DNA of 64,000 bases from Maricaulis salignorans (GCA_945891505.1 CAMDDL010000005.1:62001-126000); one strand, 5' to 3'; positions 28,120 to 40,411 are shown, counted from the first letter of the stretch. The notes: generated by a model from the sequence alone, not told the origin. Translations and numbers: made by a program.

Positions 28120-29613
28120 TCATTTCATCGTCGGGATAACGAATTCCGCCGCGCCCGCGCCTTCAGGCCAGCGCGCGGTGACGGTTTTGACCTTGGTGAA
28201 GAAGCGCACGCCTTCGCTGCCATGTTGGTTTGCGTCGCCAAAGGCAGAGCGCTTCCAGCCGCCAAAGCTGTGATAGGCCAAGGGCACGGGGATGGGCACA
28301 TTGATGCCCACCATGCCGACTTCAACCCGGCTGGCAAACTCGCGCGCGGCGCGGCCATTGCGGGTATAGATGGCGGTGCCATTGCCATATTGGTGGGCGT
28401 TGGGCAGCGCAATCGCGCTTTCAAAATCTTCTGCGCGCGCAATCTGCAGGACAGGTCCGAAGATTTCGGTCTTATAGCTATCCATGTGCGGCTTAACTTG
28501 ATCGATCAGCGAACCACCGAGGTAAAAGCCGCTTTCATAGCCTTGGAACGAGACTTTCCGCCCGTCGACAACCAGCTTTGCGCCCTCTTCGACGGACTTG
28601 TCGATCCAGCGGATGACATTTTGGCGGTGCTCATGGCTGATCAATGGGCCGTAATCGACATCGGGGTCGAGGCTTGGGCCAACTTTCAAGGCTTCTACGC
28701 GGGGCTTCAGACGTTCAATGAGGGCATCGGCCACTTTGTCGGTCACGGGGACGGCCACTGAGATCGCCATGCAGCGCTCACCAGCACTGCCATAGCCAGC
28801 ACCAATCAGATCGTTGGTGACTTGGTCGAGGTCAGCGTCCGGCATGATGATGGCGTGGTTCTTGGCCCCACCCATGGCCTGAACGCGCTTTCCATAGGTC
28901 GCGCCCTTGGCATAAATATATTCCGCAACCGCAGACGAGCCAACAAAGCTGACAGCCTTGACATCGGGGTGCTCTAGGATGGCATCCACGACCGCCTTGT
29001 CGCCATTGACAACTTGGAAAATCCCGTCGGGCAGACCGGCTTCTTGCAGAAGCTCACCCAAGCGCATCGGCACGGAAGGGTCCTTTTCGCTTGGCTTACA
29101 AATGAAGGCATTTCCGCAAGCTATCGCCACGCCAAACATCCACATTGGGATCATGGCGGGGAAGTTAAACGGCGTGATGCCCGCCACCACGCCTAAGGCT
29201 TGGCGCATGGAATACATATCAATGCCGGGCCCCGCGCCTTCGGTAAACTCACCCTTCAACAGATGCGGAATTCCACAGGCAAATTCGATCACTTCAAGGC
29301 CGCGCTGAATATCGCCTTTAGCGTCTGGGACCGTTTTGCCGTGCTCGGATGATAGCAGGCGCGCCAAATCTTCCATGTCGCGTTCTAACAGGGCCTTGAA
29401 GGCAAACATGACGCGCGCGCGCTTTTGGGGGTTGGTGGCGGCCCAAGCGGGCTGAGCCTTTTTGGCACCTGCCACGGCCTCAGCCAGAAATTCAGCCGAG
29501 GCCAGTTCGACGAGCGCCTGAACCTTGCCCGTTGACGGATCATAAACATTGTGAAAACGACCCGTACTCGCCGCTTTCGATTGCCCGTCGATGAAATGAT
29601 GGATTTCGCGCAT
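28120..29613 (-). CDS. mmsA: methylmalonate-semialdehyde dehydrogenase (CoA-acylating)
   Basis: The product has 497 residues, an ALDH-superfamily member. The catalytic region reads GSAGERCMAISVAV, where the Cys followed by Met-Ala-Ile is characteristic of MmsA/IolA rather than general aldehyde dehydrogenases. The N-terminal HHFIDGQSKAASTGRFHNVYDPSTGKVQA and the GITPFNFPAMIPMWMFGVAIACGNAF block also match. It converts methylmalonate semialdehyde (valine degradation) or malonate semialdehyde to propionyl- or acetyl-CoA with NAD+. The start has AGGGGCAG upstream. Other valine-degradation genes are not in the window. Confidence 0.95.
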   Translation of the reverse strand: MREIHHFIDGQSKAASTGRFHNVYDPSTGKVQALVELASAEFLAEAVAGAKKAQPAWAATNPQKRARVMFAFKALLERDMEDLARLLSSEHGKTVPDAKGDIQRGLEVIEFACGIPHLLKGEFTEGAGPGIDMYSMRQALGVVAGITPFNFPAMIPMWMFGVAIACGNAFICKPSEKDPSVPMRLGELLQEAGLPDGIFQVVNGDKAVVDAILEHPDVKAVSFVGSSAVAEYIYAKGATYGKRVQAMGGAKNHAIIMPDADLDQVTNDLIGAGYGSAGERCMAISVAVPVTDKVADALIERLKPRVEALKVGPSLDPDVDYGPLISHEHRQNVIRWIDKSVEEGAKLVVDGRKVSFQGYESGFYLGGSLIDQVKPHMDSYKTEIFGPVLQIARAEDFESAIALPNAHQYGNGTAIYTRNGRAAREFASRVEVGMVGINVPIPVPLAYHSFGGWKRSAFGDANQHGSEGVRFFTKVKTVTARWPEGAGAAEFVIPTMK

Positions 29614-29774
29614 AGTGCTGCCCCTTGTCTTGCGTTAGCCTTAGCCTGTGACACGCAAGAGATAAACCGCACCACTTCAGCGCCGCTCAGGCGGCGCCGG
29701 GGCGCTGCCGCGCAAAGGTTAGCAACCCAAGGATCAGGAAGCTATGTTTTGAGCAGGCAGGGAGTTGACTGGCG

Positions 29775-29803
29775 TTGTCTTTCGTCTGCATTCTCAATAA
29801 TCT
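29775..29803 (+). promoter_or_regulatory. sigma70-like promoter of the autotransporter gene
   Basis: TTGTCT (29775-29780), a 17-base spacer and TAATCT (29798-29803) lie in an AT-rich region about 52 bases before the ATG. A second -35-like TTGACT lies 11 bases upstream. Confidence 0.45.
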
Positions 29804-29855
29804 AAAATCACCGATATAAAATTATGAGTCACAGGTTGATTTGAAAGGCGGGGAC

Positions 29856-32800
29856 ATGACGATGAAAATTTCCAGAAAAATTTTAACCGATACAGTGGCC
29901 GGTTTGGCCTTGGGGCTCGGTGTAACAGCTGGCACGCCTGCAGTGGCTTTGGTGACTCCTGCTACAACGTCGCCTGCTTCGGTGGTCGATACCAACAATT
30001 CGCGGCCTTATTGGGTTGGATTGGGTATTCGCAATGAGGCTGGGAGTGGTGGCGGCACCTGCACGGGCCTGCTCATCAATCCTCGGACCGTACTCTTTGC
30101 TGCCCATTGCGTCGACGACCTTGCTCCATCGGCTTATGACGGCAATTCACGTGGCAATCGTGCACAAGTTGGCTACACTACTGACGGTACGTTTGGGCGC
30201 ACCAATCTTCGTAATTGGCTCTTTGGCCAGGACTTTGTGGTCCCTGCTGGTGACGGCCGCACCATGATTTCTTCCACCATGGTTTGGTATGATCCGCGCT
30301 CGCGGTTTGGCTCTGAATCCGATCTAAATGCAGGCGCATTTTTGCCTGCTGACATCGCTCTGGCCGGCTTTAACACGCCAACTGAATTATTGGGTCGCGA
30401 TGCCCAAAATGGCATCGGGCTCTTGTTCTCGCAAGTTAACGGCACCGTTCCGGTCACCATCGGCGGTTATGGAACCTCTGGAAATGGTTTAACAGGTGCG
30501 CGCACATCTGGTGCCGCTGAAGAAAGTTTCTTCCGTCGTCTCGGGCAAAACGTCGTCGACTTTCTGGGTGACGAGAGAACTTTAAGCATCGGCATCTATG
30601 GCCAAGCCATCGGCGATATCTTGGACCCCAATGGCTTGCGCTATCAAGACTTGTACTGGTTGGATTTTGACAATCCGAACTTTGCAACTCAGCCGTTTTC
30701 CTCCAGTGTTACGCGGACGGCTTCCAACACGCTTGATTACAACACCTTGGGTGGCCGAGCTGTGGCCGGGGAAGTGATTACCGCTTCCGGCGACTCGGGC
30801 TCAGCTTTGGTAACATCGGCATTTGGACGTGAAGTCTCTTTGGGTGTGTTGAGCCAAGGCAATCGGTTGTTTTTTGACTCTGTTGGCAATCCAAACGACA
30901 ATTTTGTTTTTGGGCAAACGTTTTCTAATTATGGGTCACTGGCCGGTTATAATCCACTTTTCTTGTATTGGGACCAGATTCTTATTAACAATCCGTACAA
31001 ATATGTGACGACACGAGCAGGTGACGGCGAATGGACAGACAGCACGCGCTGGACCCAAGAGTTGGACCCGCTCTATTTCACGCTGGGCGCGGGCAATAGC
31101 TTGGTGAATGCAGCGCCGACCAGTGCGGCGCTGGGCTTTAGCGCTGCTGCGCCTAACTTCGGAACCGTTAATCCAAGTCCGAAGCCACCCGCAACTTGCG
31201 CATTCCTTGTAAGCTGCCCCGCAACGGGGGGAACGACAGATCCAGTCGTTCCATCGGCATTGGCTAATCAAGCATTTGCTGGAAATCGCCTGAGCGCGCT
31301 TGATGAAACAGGTAATGCGGATCAAGGCTCCAACTATTATGGGCAGATTAGCGGCTTGACCGCAGTTGCGACAACGGCTTCCAGCACCGTCTCTTTGGGG
31401 CAAGTCAGCACCACCCAAATTGCCAATGATCCCGCTCCAATCGCTGGCCAAGCCATCAGCGAGGCGCAAACGACAAAGGCTTGGACAGCGGGTCGTCTAG
31501 CCCTTAATTCGGGCGCGCTAACAGGTGTCGGCTCAACCTGGTTCACACCGAACAATACCGATGGTGTGGCAGGTTTGCAAAACTCCACGCGCTATTTTGA
31601 AGTCAACTTGCGTGCCGCTGGCACCACATCGATGACAGGCGTCACAGCAACGATTGACCGCTTGAATGTTCGTGGGGCGCAATCTGGCCTCAACATCAAA
31701 GTGGGCAGTCGCCTCAATACGCTGATCTCATCCTTTGTCGATGCAGGGACGCTCACCGTCGATGGCATTTTCGCGCCCCGCCAATTAAATGTTCTCGGCG
31801 GCACGGTTTCAGGGTCAGGCACCATTCTAACCCAATCCGGCGTCTTGGTTGCAGGGGGCATTTTGACCCCGGGAGCGGTCGGTGGTGTCGGCACGTTGTC
31901 TGTCACCGGGGGTGCAGGTTTCGGTAGCACAGGTATGCTGGGCATTGATTTCGCCGGCCTTACATCGGCAGACCGTCTAAATGTCACCGGCAATCTCGTG
32001 CTGGGTGGTGGCTTTGCAGCGAACTTCCTGAATGGCTATGTGCCAGACTTTGGCACCAGCTGGACAGTGGCTTCCGCTACGGGCACGACGAGTGGCAGCT
32101 TTGCCATGATTGCATCGAACTTGCCCGGCGTCTTGCGTGCAACGCCACGTGTGGTCGGCAAGGATGTTTTGGTCGACATCACGGCCCTGCCTTATGCGAC
32201 GTTTGCCGCATGCACCAGCGTACAATGTTCTAGCTTGGCAACGCTCCTTGATAGCAGCCGCGCCAGCAATTACAGCGCCTTGGCTTCGGTCTACCGCTAC
32301 TCGGACCGTTTGAATGCGGTAGAGGCGGGCAATTTCTTGCGATCCTTGACCCCATGGGAAAATGGGCTCGCCGCCCAATCCATGTTGCGGACGTCTGAAT
32401 CCATGAGCGCGATGATTATGGGCCGTGTTGCTCAAGTGCGTCAAACCGGCGCGCAAGGGGCGAACTGGGGCGGCATGCAAATGGCTGCTATCAGCGGTGG
32501 CACGGGCGTCATGACCGACGCTGGCGATGTTCTGCCGGTATCGAGCGGTTCTGACACAATGAAACCTGGTTGGAGCGTGTTTGGTGAGGTTCGGGGCTTG
32601 CGGGCGAATGCAGAGGCCCAGCAAGGCTTTGTCGGCGCAAGCACAGAAACAGTGACCGGGCTTGTCGGGGTCGACTATACCCAGAAGAATTATGTTTTGG
32701 GTGCAGCACTTCATCTGGCCAATGGCACCAGCAAACTGTCTAATCGCGGTGCCAAGACAAAGTCTGACGCCGTTGCAATGTCGGTTTACGGCAGTGTGTC

Positions 32801-33380
32801 TGGGCCTGTTCTGGCCTTGGATGCCTATGCATCACGCGGTGGCGGCAACTTGGACATGATCCGGGCTGCTGGTCCCTTGGCAGCATCGGGTTCTACCGAC
32901 AGCACCTTGACCAGCTTCGGGGCGGCGCTTAGTGCCACCAATCAGACAAGCTGGGGCTCTTATGTGCCCAGCGTGTCGATGGCTTATGACAAGGCTGTCA
33001 TCGATGCTTACCGCGAATCTGGCCCAATTGGATTGACGATAGGGGAGCGCACGGTCGAATCGATGGTCGCGCGATTGGGCGTGACCGCCTATGGCGATTT
33101 TGGCTCTGCCGGTGCGGTTAAGCCGTGGGTTCGGGTCGCCGTTGCGCATGACTTCCAAGCTTCGGACACCGGTGCAACCGGCTTAGGCTTTGCCTCTGCC
33201 GCGAACGCAACTTTGGCAAATGTGGCGGGCCTTGGCCAGGATGAATCCTGGGGCGAAGTCGGTTTGGGCGTTGAGGCGAAGGTGAAATCGGCCACCTTGG
33301 GCCTTAGCTATGAGACCACCATTGACCGCACCGACGTGCGCGTCGAGCAAGTGCGCGCCCGCGTTCGCGTCGCTTTCTAA
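29856..33380 (+). CDS. trypsin-like serine protease autotransporter
   Basis: ATG at 29856 follows a GGCGGGG ribosome site; the 5-codon longer TTG start is unlikely. The 1174-residue product has a signal peptide (about 1-31), then an S1 peptidase fold with all three catalytic residues visible: His84 in VLFAAHC, Asp166 in PADIALAGF, Ser314 in SGDSGSALV. From about 560 to 770 a beta-helix-like passenger segment (GTLTVDGIFAPRQLNVLGGTVSGSGTILTQSGVL) carries the autotransporter-associated repeat pattern. The last roughly 270 residues form a type V beta-barrel ending in RVRARVRVAF with terminal Phe. Some barrel-region Met-rich linker (MGRVAQVRQ) precedes it. It is probably surface-displayed or self-released; the target is unknown. 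The nearby plsC-like gene is probably a separate unit. Confidence 0.88.
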   Translation: MTMKISRKILTDTVAGLALGLGVTAGTPAVALVTPATTSPASVVDTNNSRPYWVGLGIRNEAGSGGGTCTGLLINPRTVLFAAHCVDDLAPSAYDGNSRGNRAQVGYTTDGTFGRTNLRNWLFGQDFVVPAGDGRTMISSTMVWYDPRSRFGSESDLNAGAFLPADIALAGFNTPTELLGRDAQNGIGLLFSQVNGTVPVTIGGYGTSGNGLTGARTSGAAEESFFRRLGQNVVDFLGDERTLSIGIYGQAIGDILDPNGLRYQDLYWLDFDNPNFATQPFSSSVTRTASNTLDYNTLGGRAVAGEVITASGDSGSALVTSAFGREVSLGVLSQGNRLFFDSVGNPNDNFVFGQTFSNYGSLAGYNPLFLYWDQILINNPYKYVTTRAGDGEWTDSTRWTQELDPLYFTLGAGNSLVNAAPTSAALGFSAAAPNFGTVNPSPKPPATCAFLVSCPATGGTTDPVVPSALANQAFAGNRLSALDETGNADQGSNYYGQISGLTAVATTASSTVSLGQVSTTQIANDPAPIAGQAISEAQTTKAWTAGRLALNSGALTGVGSTWFTPNNTDGVAGLQNSTRYFEVNLRAAGTTSMTGVTATIDRLNVRGAQSGLNIKVGSRLNTLISSFVDAGTLTVDGIFAPRQLNVLGGTVSGSGTILTQSGVLVAGGILTPGAVGGVGTLSVTGGAGFGSTGMLGIDFAGLTSADRLNVTGNLVLGGGFAANFLNGYVPDFGTSWTVASATGTTSGSFAMIASNLPGVLRATPRVVGKDVLVDITALPYATFAACTSVQCSSLATLLDSSRASNYSALASVYRYSDRLNAVEAGNFLRSLTPWENGLAAQSMLRTSESMSAMIMGRVAQVRQTGAQGANWGGMQMAAISGGTGVMTDAGDVLPVSSGSDTMKPGWSVFGEVRGLRANAEAQQGFVGASTETVTGLVGVDYTQKNYVLGAALHLANGTSKLSNRGAKTKSDAVAMSVYGSVSGPVLALDAYASRGGGNLDMIRAAGPLAASGSTDSTLTSFGAALSATNQTSWGSYVPSVSMAYDKAVIDAYRESGPIGLTIGERTVESMVARLGVTAYGDFGSAGAVKPWVRVAVAHDFQASDTGATGLGFASAANATLANVAGLGQDESWGEVGLGVEAKVKSATLGLSYETTIDRTDVRVEQVRARVRVAF

Positions 33381-33392
33381 TCAGCGTCACGT

Positions 33393-33462
33393 GTCAGACA
33401 GCCAAGCCTAGGGCAATAAACTCTGGGCTTGGCGTCAGACAGCCTTGGGCTTGCCAAGCCCG
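33393..33462 (+). terminator. tandem alternative hairpins with a duplicated 11-mer
   Basis: GTCAGACAGCC occurs at 33393-33403 and 33434-33444. GCCAAGCC (33401-33408) pairs with GGGCTTGGC (33425-33433). GGGCTT (about 33447-33452) pairs with AAGCCC (about 33456-33461). The arms are similar enough to form mutually exclusive pairings. There is no T run, so termination would be weak or factor-dependent. It sits between the autotransporter stop and the acyltransferase start. Confidence 0.45.
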
Positions 33463-33515
33463 GCCAGTCCATGGCAGCTTATATCCACTGGCCGCCTGTG
33501 TCGTTGGACTGTCTG

Positions 33516-34388
33516 ATGTTTGAACAGCAAACCTATCCCGACAAACATATCATCGATGTCCTGATCGAGGAGCGGGCACCGAGTCTTGCGAAATCCGTCT
33601 TTTGGCCGATCATGCGGGCGTCGCTCAATAAGCTGCTCGACTATGATCAAGCCGTCACGATGGCCGATACAATCGCGTCTTTGCCGGGTCTGCCAGCTCT
33701 AGAGGAAGTGGCGGAGCGCTTATCTGTTCGCACGCAGACCCATGGTTTTGATCATATTCCCAAAAGCGGAAGGTGCGTGATTGTGGCCAATCACCCCACA
33801 GGAATTGCCGATGGCATTGCTGCTTGGGATGCAATCAAGCCCATTCGACCCGATTTAATCTTTTACGCCAATGCCGATGCCCACCGCGTTTCGGCCGGAT
33901 TTACCGATGTGTTGGTGCCGGTTGAGTGGGAAGAGCACAAGCGAACGCGCGAGAAAACGCGCGAGACGTTACGCTTGACGCAAGGGGCTTTTCAGGCAGA
34001 GCGGGCGATTTTTATCTTTCCCGCAGGTCGATTGGCGCGTCATGTGAACGGGGTTTTACAAGATCCAGAATGGATGAGTTCGGCTGTTTCCATCGCCCGT
34101 AAGAACCATGCCCCGATCGTACCGATCCATATGACAGGCCCTTGGAGCTTTTGGTTTCATTTCTTTGATAGTTTCTCCAAAGAATTGCGCGATATCACCT
34201 TGTTCAAAGAGCTTTTAAACAAGAAGGGCCAACTCTTCACCCTGACAGCTGGGCCTGCCATCCCGGCGGAGCATCTTTTGGGTGATGCGGCCGAAGTCAC
34301 TCAGCATCTAAAGACCCATGTCGAAACGATGATGCCGGACCAGCCCGATGCGCCCTTCGTGCCCTTGGCCGTGCCTCCATCGGATTGA
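33516..34388 (+). CDS. PlsC-like acyltransferase
   Basis: ATG at 33516 (MFEQQTYPDKH, 290 residues) is the likeliest start, but ATG at 33471 in the same frame is possible; neither has a strong ribosome site. The acyltransferase motif I appears as VIVANHPTGIADG (NH followed by a downstream Asp), and motif III-like IFIFPAGRLAR replaces the usual FPEGTR. IVPIHMTGPWSFWFHFFDSFSKELRD resembles the putative-hemolysin/OlsA-type subgroup of lysophospholipid or ornithine-lipid acyltransferases. It probably acylates a lyso-lipid at the inner membrane. The substrate is unknown. Confidence 0.8.
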   Translation: MFEQQTYPDKHIIDVLIEERAPSLAKSVFWPIMRASLNKLLDYDQAVTMADTIASLPGLPALEEVAERLSVRTQTHGFDHIPKSGRCVIVANHPTGIADGIAAWDAIKPIRPDLIFYANADAHRVSAGFTDVLVPVEWEEHKRTREKTRETLRLTQGAFQAERAIFIFPAGRLARHVNGVLQDPEWMSSAVSIARKNHAPIVPIHMTGPWSFWFHFFDSFSKELRDITLFKELLNKKGQLFTLTAGPAIPAEHLLGDAAEVTQHLKTHVETMMPDQPDAPFVPLAVPPSD

Positions 34389-34461
34389 ATCTCGCCGCCA
34401 TCTAGGTCGGTGTATCGCAGCCTGAGTGGCTTGGCTTTCATTATGACGCGTTCCGCGCTAG

Positions 34462-36671
<2,210 letters not shown>

Positions 36672-36680
36672 CGCCGCAAA

Positions 36681-36968
36681 TCAGGCCGCCCAGCGCTTTT
36701 CGTTCAGTTCCCGATCAATGGCTTGGGCAAAGTCCTGCTTGGTCAACACCAATTTGCCTTGGTCCGAACCTTGCTTCCCAATCTTGCGAGCGACATAGCG
36801 GTGCAATTGTCCGTCCGCGCGAATACCCGTCAAACGTTTGAGATAATTGATTTGGGCAGATGTTGGCCGACTGATTGTGGGCGGCAGGGAATCCTGTCGG
36901 TGTGGGGTGCCTGCGGGCTTCGCGAGGGGGCGTTCTGCCTCCAAGGCTGGCAAAAGGGATAATTGCAT
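36681..36968 (-). CDS. small uncharacterised protein
   Basis: ATG at 36968 (MQLSLLPALEAERPL, 95 residues) has AAAGGA at good spacing; an ATG two codons upstream is too close to it. The N-terminus is disordered. The C-terminal half (PTSAQINYLKRLTG, then LTKQDFAQAIDRELNE) looks like a small helical domain: the PTxxQxxYLxxL phrase recurs in short proteins of phages and plasmids that share the DUF3072-like pattern, but I do not claim that family. It stands alone between convergent proB and the divergent hydrolase gene. Confidence 0.55.
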   Translation of the reverse strand: MQLSLLPALEAERPLAKPAGTPHRQDSLPPTISRPTSAQINYLKRLTGIRADGQLHRYVARKIGKQGSDQGKLVLTKQDFAQAIDRELNEKRWAA

Positions 36969-37187
36969 CGCCATTCCTTTCTGGTCGTGCTGTGTTTGAC
37001 AAGAACAAGATAGGAACAAAATTCTGAGTCTGCAAGCGAAATCGCGTCGTGGCGGGCCAATATACGTCCGAAAATGACGTTCGATTATCAAGTTTCAGTA
37101 ACTTAGACTATTCAGACCTTGTTTCACGGCCCCAAATGCGCCTTAAGTTAGCCCGCACGAAGTACTAGCGTGTACTTGGGAGCGCGC

Positions 37188-38042
37188 ATGAACGAGCATA
37201 TGATTCTTTGCCATGACGGAGTTAAGACTTACGTTGCGGATTTTGACCCAGTTGGAGCCTATACCGGCCCTCCGGTTTTATGTTTGCATGGCCTCACGCG
37301 GAACCACAAAGACTTTCTAGGTGTGATCGAACCGATTCGCCGGATGGGCCGCAGAGTTTTGGCTTTAGACGTACGGGGTCGGGGTCGCTCAGATTGGGAT
37401 GCTAATCCCAGCAACTACAATCCGCTCATTTATGCCCAAGATGTGCTGACCATTTTGAACCGCTTGGGTCTCAAGCGGGCGGTGTTCCTCGGTACCAGTA
37501 TGGGTGGCATCATCACGATGCTGGTCGCCGCATTTTCCCAGTCGACGGTAGCTGGTGCCATTTTGAATGACATCGGCCCAGAAGTTGACCCTGCCGGGCT
37601 CAAGCGGATTCAAGCCTACGTCGGGAAAATCGGGCGGGCATCCAATTGGGAAGAAGCTGCGGCCATGATTGCCGTCATCGGTGAGTCCGCCTTCCCGGGC
37701 AAAGATGCTGCTTTCTGGGAGGATTTTGCCCGAAAAACCTGCATTGAAACCCCTGAAGGCATCCTGTTTGATTATGATCCTGCCATTGCCCAAGTCGCCA
37801 GTTCTGGCGGGACAGAGGCCATCCCGACTTTATGGGATCAATATGCTGCCTTGGCCCCAATCCCAACGGCGGTGATTCGTGGCGCGTTGTCGGATTTATT
37901 GTCTGCCGACATTGTGGAGCGGATGAAGCTTGCCAAGCCGGATCTGATCATGGCTGAGGTCCCCAATGTTGGTCACGCGCCAACCTTAGAAGAACCAGAG
38001 GCTTGGACGGCGATTGAAGCCATCATTCGTCAGACAAAATAG
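37188..38042 (+). CDS. alpha/beta hydrolase
   Basis: ATG at 37188 has GGAG upstream; the in-frame GTG at 37170 is less likely. The 284-residue product has the oxyanion-hole HG (CLHGLTRNHKDF), nucleophile elbow GTSMGG (Ser near residue 108), Asp in IRGALSDLLS and catalytic His in NVGHAPTLEE. This layout fits small-molecule esterases and C-C hydrolases. Substrate unknown. It is probably monocistronic. Confidence 0.88.
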   Translation: MNEHMILCHDGVKTYVADFDPVGAYTGPPVLCLHGLTRNHKDFLGVIEPIRRMGRRVLALDVRGRGRSDWDANPSNYNPLIYAQDVLTILNRLGLKRAVFLGTSMGGIITMLVAAFSQSTVAGAILNDIGPEVDPAGLKRIQAYVGKIGRASNWEEAAAMIAVIGESAFPGKDAAFWEDFARKTCIETPEGILFDYDPAIAQVASSGGTEAIPTLWDQYAALAPIPTAVIRGALSDLLSADIVERMKLAKPDLIMAEVPNVGHAPTLEEPEAWTAIEAIIRQTK

Positions 38043-38088
38043 GCCAAAATGTATCTAAGAACACTGATTAACATAAATCTTTGTAAAC

Positions 38089-38116
38089 TTTAACGTAACC
38101 ACTGACCGGCTATAAC
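38089..38116 (+). promoter_or_regulatory. candidate sigma70 promoter of the chemoreceptor gene
   Basis: TTTAAC (38089-38094), 16-base spacer, TATAAC (38111-38116). The -35 box is weak. Confidence 0.35.
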
Positions 38117-38199
38117 GACCCCTAGAATTAATGGCGCTGAATTCTCTCGACGCGGGCTTGATGGATCGAGATTTCAGCACAGGACAGGGGAGAGTTGTC

Positions 38200-40353
38200 A
38201 TGTTGTCTGGGCTGAATAAAGTCGCGATATCCAAAAAACTACCAATGGTGATTGCAGGCCTTGCAGCTTTTGCAGCAGCAATGACAGGTGGTGCCGCTTA
38301 TCTAAACTCTCAAAGCAACATCAGTTCCGAGACCCAACACTTACTCACCGAAACAGCAAATTCGCGGGCGGAGGTAGCAAAGGCCTTCTTCGACATGTCA
38401 GGCGCGCAAGCCAATGAATTGGCATCCAGCGCGATCATTTCTTCGGCTCTGGATCGCTTCTCTGCCGCTTACGCGCAACTGGGCCCAGACGCTGAAGCGC
38501 AACTTCAAGCCATCTACATTGACCAAAACCCCAATGCGGCCGGCCAAAAGGAAAAATGGGACGCAGCCAATAATGGCACGGCCTATGACGCCGTTCATGC
38601 TGAATTGCATCCTTGGTTGCGAAATATCCTGCGTACCAACGATTATTATGACATTTTCCTGTTCGATGCGAATGGTCAAAATGTCTACACGGTCTTTAAA
38701 GAGCGCGACTTCGGGACCCAATTGGCAAGCGGCAGGTGGAAAGATTCCGGTCTTGGCGTTCTTGTTCGCGACGTGATCGCGGCAGGAGCGAATGCTCAGC
38801 CTAAATTGGCGGACTTTAAACCTTATGCGCCTTCTGCTGATTTACCTGCAAGCTTCATCGCCGTGCCGATCAAAGGCGGGAATGGCCAGCTTAAGGGTGT
38901 CTTTGCGATCCAATTGTCGATCAACAAGCTGGATGCCGCCATGCGGCCTCAGCCAACCAATGGCAAGACGGGCGAGAACACTCTGATTGGCGAAGATTTC
39001 TTGGTGCGGAATAACTCGCCCCATTCCAAAGAGCCAACGATCCTGAAGTCCAAGTTGGAAAATGACCTCGTCAAGCAAGGCTTCGAAGGCAAATCCATCA
39101 CCACCGTCACCAACGATGCGGATGGCAACTCTGTCGTGTCAGCCTTTGTGCCGTTCACCACGCTGGGCGCCAAGTTTGTTGTCGCTTCAGATCAAACGGT
39201 GGCCGAGGCTCAAGGGCCACTCCGCGCTTTGGCAATCAACATTCTTTTGGCAACGCTCCTTTCCATGGGGGCAGCGGCAGCTGCAGGCTTCTTCTTTGCC
39301 CGCAGCTTGTCCAAGCCAATCGCAGACCTTACCGACAGCATGCGAACCTTGGCTGGCGGCGTGACCGACATGATGGTTCCAGGCCGTGATCGTGGCGACG
39401 AATTGGGTGAAATGGCTGAAGCTGTTGAAGTCTTCCGCGAAAACGCCCTTGAGCGCATTGCTCTCGAGAAGGCTGCAAGCGAAGAGACCAAGATCCAAAT
39501 GCGCCGCGCAGAAGCGATTGCGTCGGCTACCCTGGCTTACGAGCAAGTGGCTGGCGACATGCTGCGGACGGTGGCTGCTGCATCGGCAGAGTTGGAAGCA
39601 ACCGCCCAAGCCATGACGGCCGCGGCAGACCGCACCAACATGATGGCCTCCAGCGTGGCTGCTGCCGCCGAAGAAAGCACCGTATGTGCCTCGACCGCAG
39701 CGGGTTCGGCTGAAAGCCTCACCACCTCGATCTCGACCATTCAGTCGAACGTGTCTGAATCGAGCTCGGTTGCCATCGAAGCGGTTCGTTTGAGCGGTGA
39801 AGCCCAAAGTGCTGTTAGCGAACTGGCCAATTCGGCCCGCCGCATCGGCGAAGTGGTTGAACTGATTAAAGGCATTGCCGACCAAACCAACCTCTTGGCC
39901 TTGAACGCCACCATCGAAGCGGCCCGTGCCGGTGAAGCTGGTCGTGGGTTTGCCATCGTGGCGCAGGAAGTTAAAAACCTCGCCAGCCAAACTGGTAATG
40001 CGACTGAGGACATCGCCGCCCAAATCGGCTCGATCCAAGGAGCAGTCGATGGCGCAGTCGGTGCCATGTCGCGCATCGAAGCAGTTATCACCCGTATCAA
40101 CCAAAATGCTGGCATGATTGGTCAGTCGGTCGATATGCAGGCAACAGTCACCCAAGAAATCGCCAGCGCGATCACCCAAGTGGCTGCTGCATCTCAATCG
40201 GTGGCTTCCGATGTGTCGCGTGTAACAGAGACCGCTGGTGAAACCGGTGCCGCTGCAAGCCAAGTTTTGGCCGCCAGCCGCGAACTCTCCGTCCAAGCCG
40301 CCAAGCTGGATCAAGAGACCCAAGAATTCTTGGAGCGCGTTCGCGCCGCTTAA
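38200..40353 (+). CDS. methyl-accepting chemotaxis protein with Cache sensor and HAMP
   Basis: ATG at 38200 is set by GGGGAGAG 6 bases upstream; a longer in-frame start is poor. The 717-residue product has TM1 near residues 15-35, a large periplasmic region (about 40-335) that looks like a dCache-type sensor ([42 protein letters not shown]), TM2 near 340-365, HAMP (about 370-430), and a signalling coiled coil whose tip is [42 protein letters not shown]. Acts in motility signalling to CheA/CheW. No pentapeptide CheR tether is visible at the C-terminus. No other che genes are nearby. Confidence 0.94.
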   Translation: MLSGLNKVAISKKLPMVIAGLAAFAAAMTGGAAYLNSQSNISSETQHLLTETANSRAEVAKAFFDMSGAQANELASSAIISSALDRFSAAYAQLGPDAEAQLQAIYIDQNPNAAGQKEKWDAANNGTAYDAVHAELHPWLRNILRTNDYYDIFLFDANGQNVYTVFKERDFGTQLASGRWKDSGLGVLVRDVIAAGANAQPKLADFKPYAPSADLPASFIAVPIKGGNGQLKGVFAIQLSINKLDAAMRPQPTNGKTGENTLIGEDFLVRNNSPHSKEPTILKSKLENDLVKQGFEGKSITTVTNDADGNSVVSAFVPFTTLGAKFVVASDQTVAEAQGPLRALAINILLATLLSMGAAAAAGFFFARSLSKPIADLTDSMRTLAGGVTDMMVPGRDRGDELGEMAEAVEVFRENALERIALEKAASEETKIQMRRAEAIASATLAYEQVAGDMLRTVAAASAELEATAQAMTAAADRTNMMASSVAAAAEESTVCASTAAGSAESLTTSISTIQSNVSESSSVAIEAVRLSGEAQSAVSELANSARRIGEVVELIKGIADQTNLLALNATIEAARAGEAGRGFAIVAQEVKNLASQTGNATEDIAAQIGSIQGAVDGAVGAMSRIEAVITRINQNAGMIGQSVDMQATVTQEIASAITQVAAASQSVASDVSRVTETAGETGAAASQVLAASRELSVQAAKLDQETQEFLERVRAA

Positions 40354-40374
40354 TCCAGCAAAGAGAACAGAGAA

Positions 40375-40411
40375 AAGGCCCGCTGAGCGATCAGCGGGCC
40401 TTTTTATTTTA
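40375..40411. terminator. bidirectional rho-independent terminator
   Basis: AGGCCCGCTGA (about 40376-40386) pairs with TCAGCGGGCCT (40391-40401), followed by T5ATTTT on the plus strand. On the minus strand the hairpin is followed by TTTTCTCTGTTC. It ends the chemoreceptor gene and may also stop the convergent acetyltransferase pair, although the minus-strand coding sequence stops at 40409, next to the arm. Confidence 0.85.

Noticed and set aside
39187-40323. A 378-codon minus-strand frame opposite the chemoreceptor
   Set aside because: Composition (Gly, Arg, His, Cys rich) is typical of antisense to an Ala-rich coiled coil.
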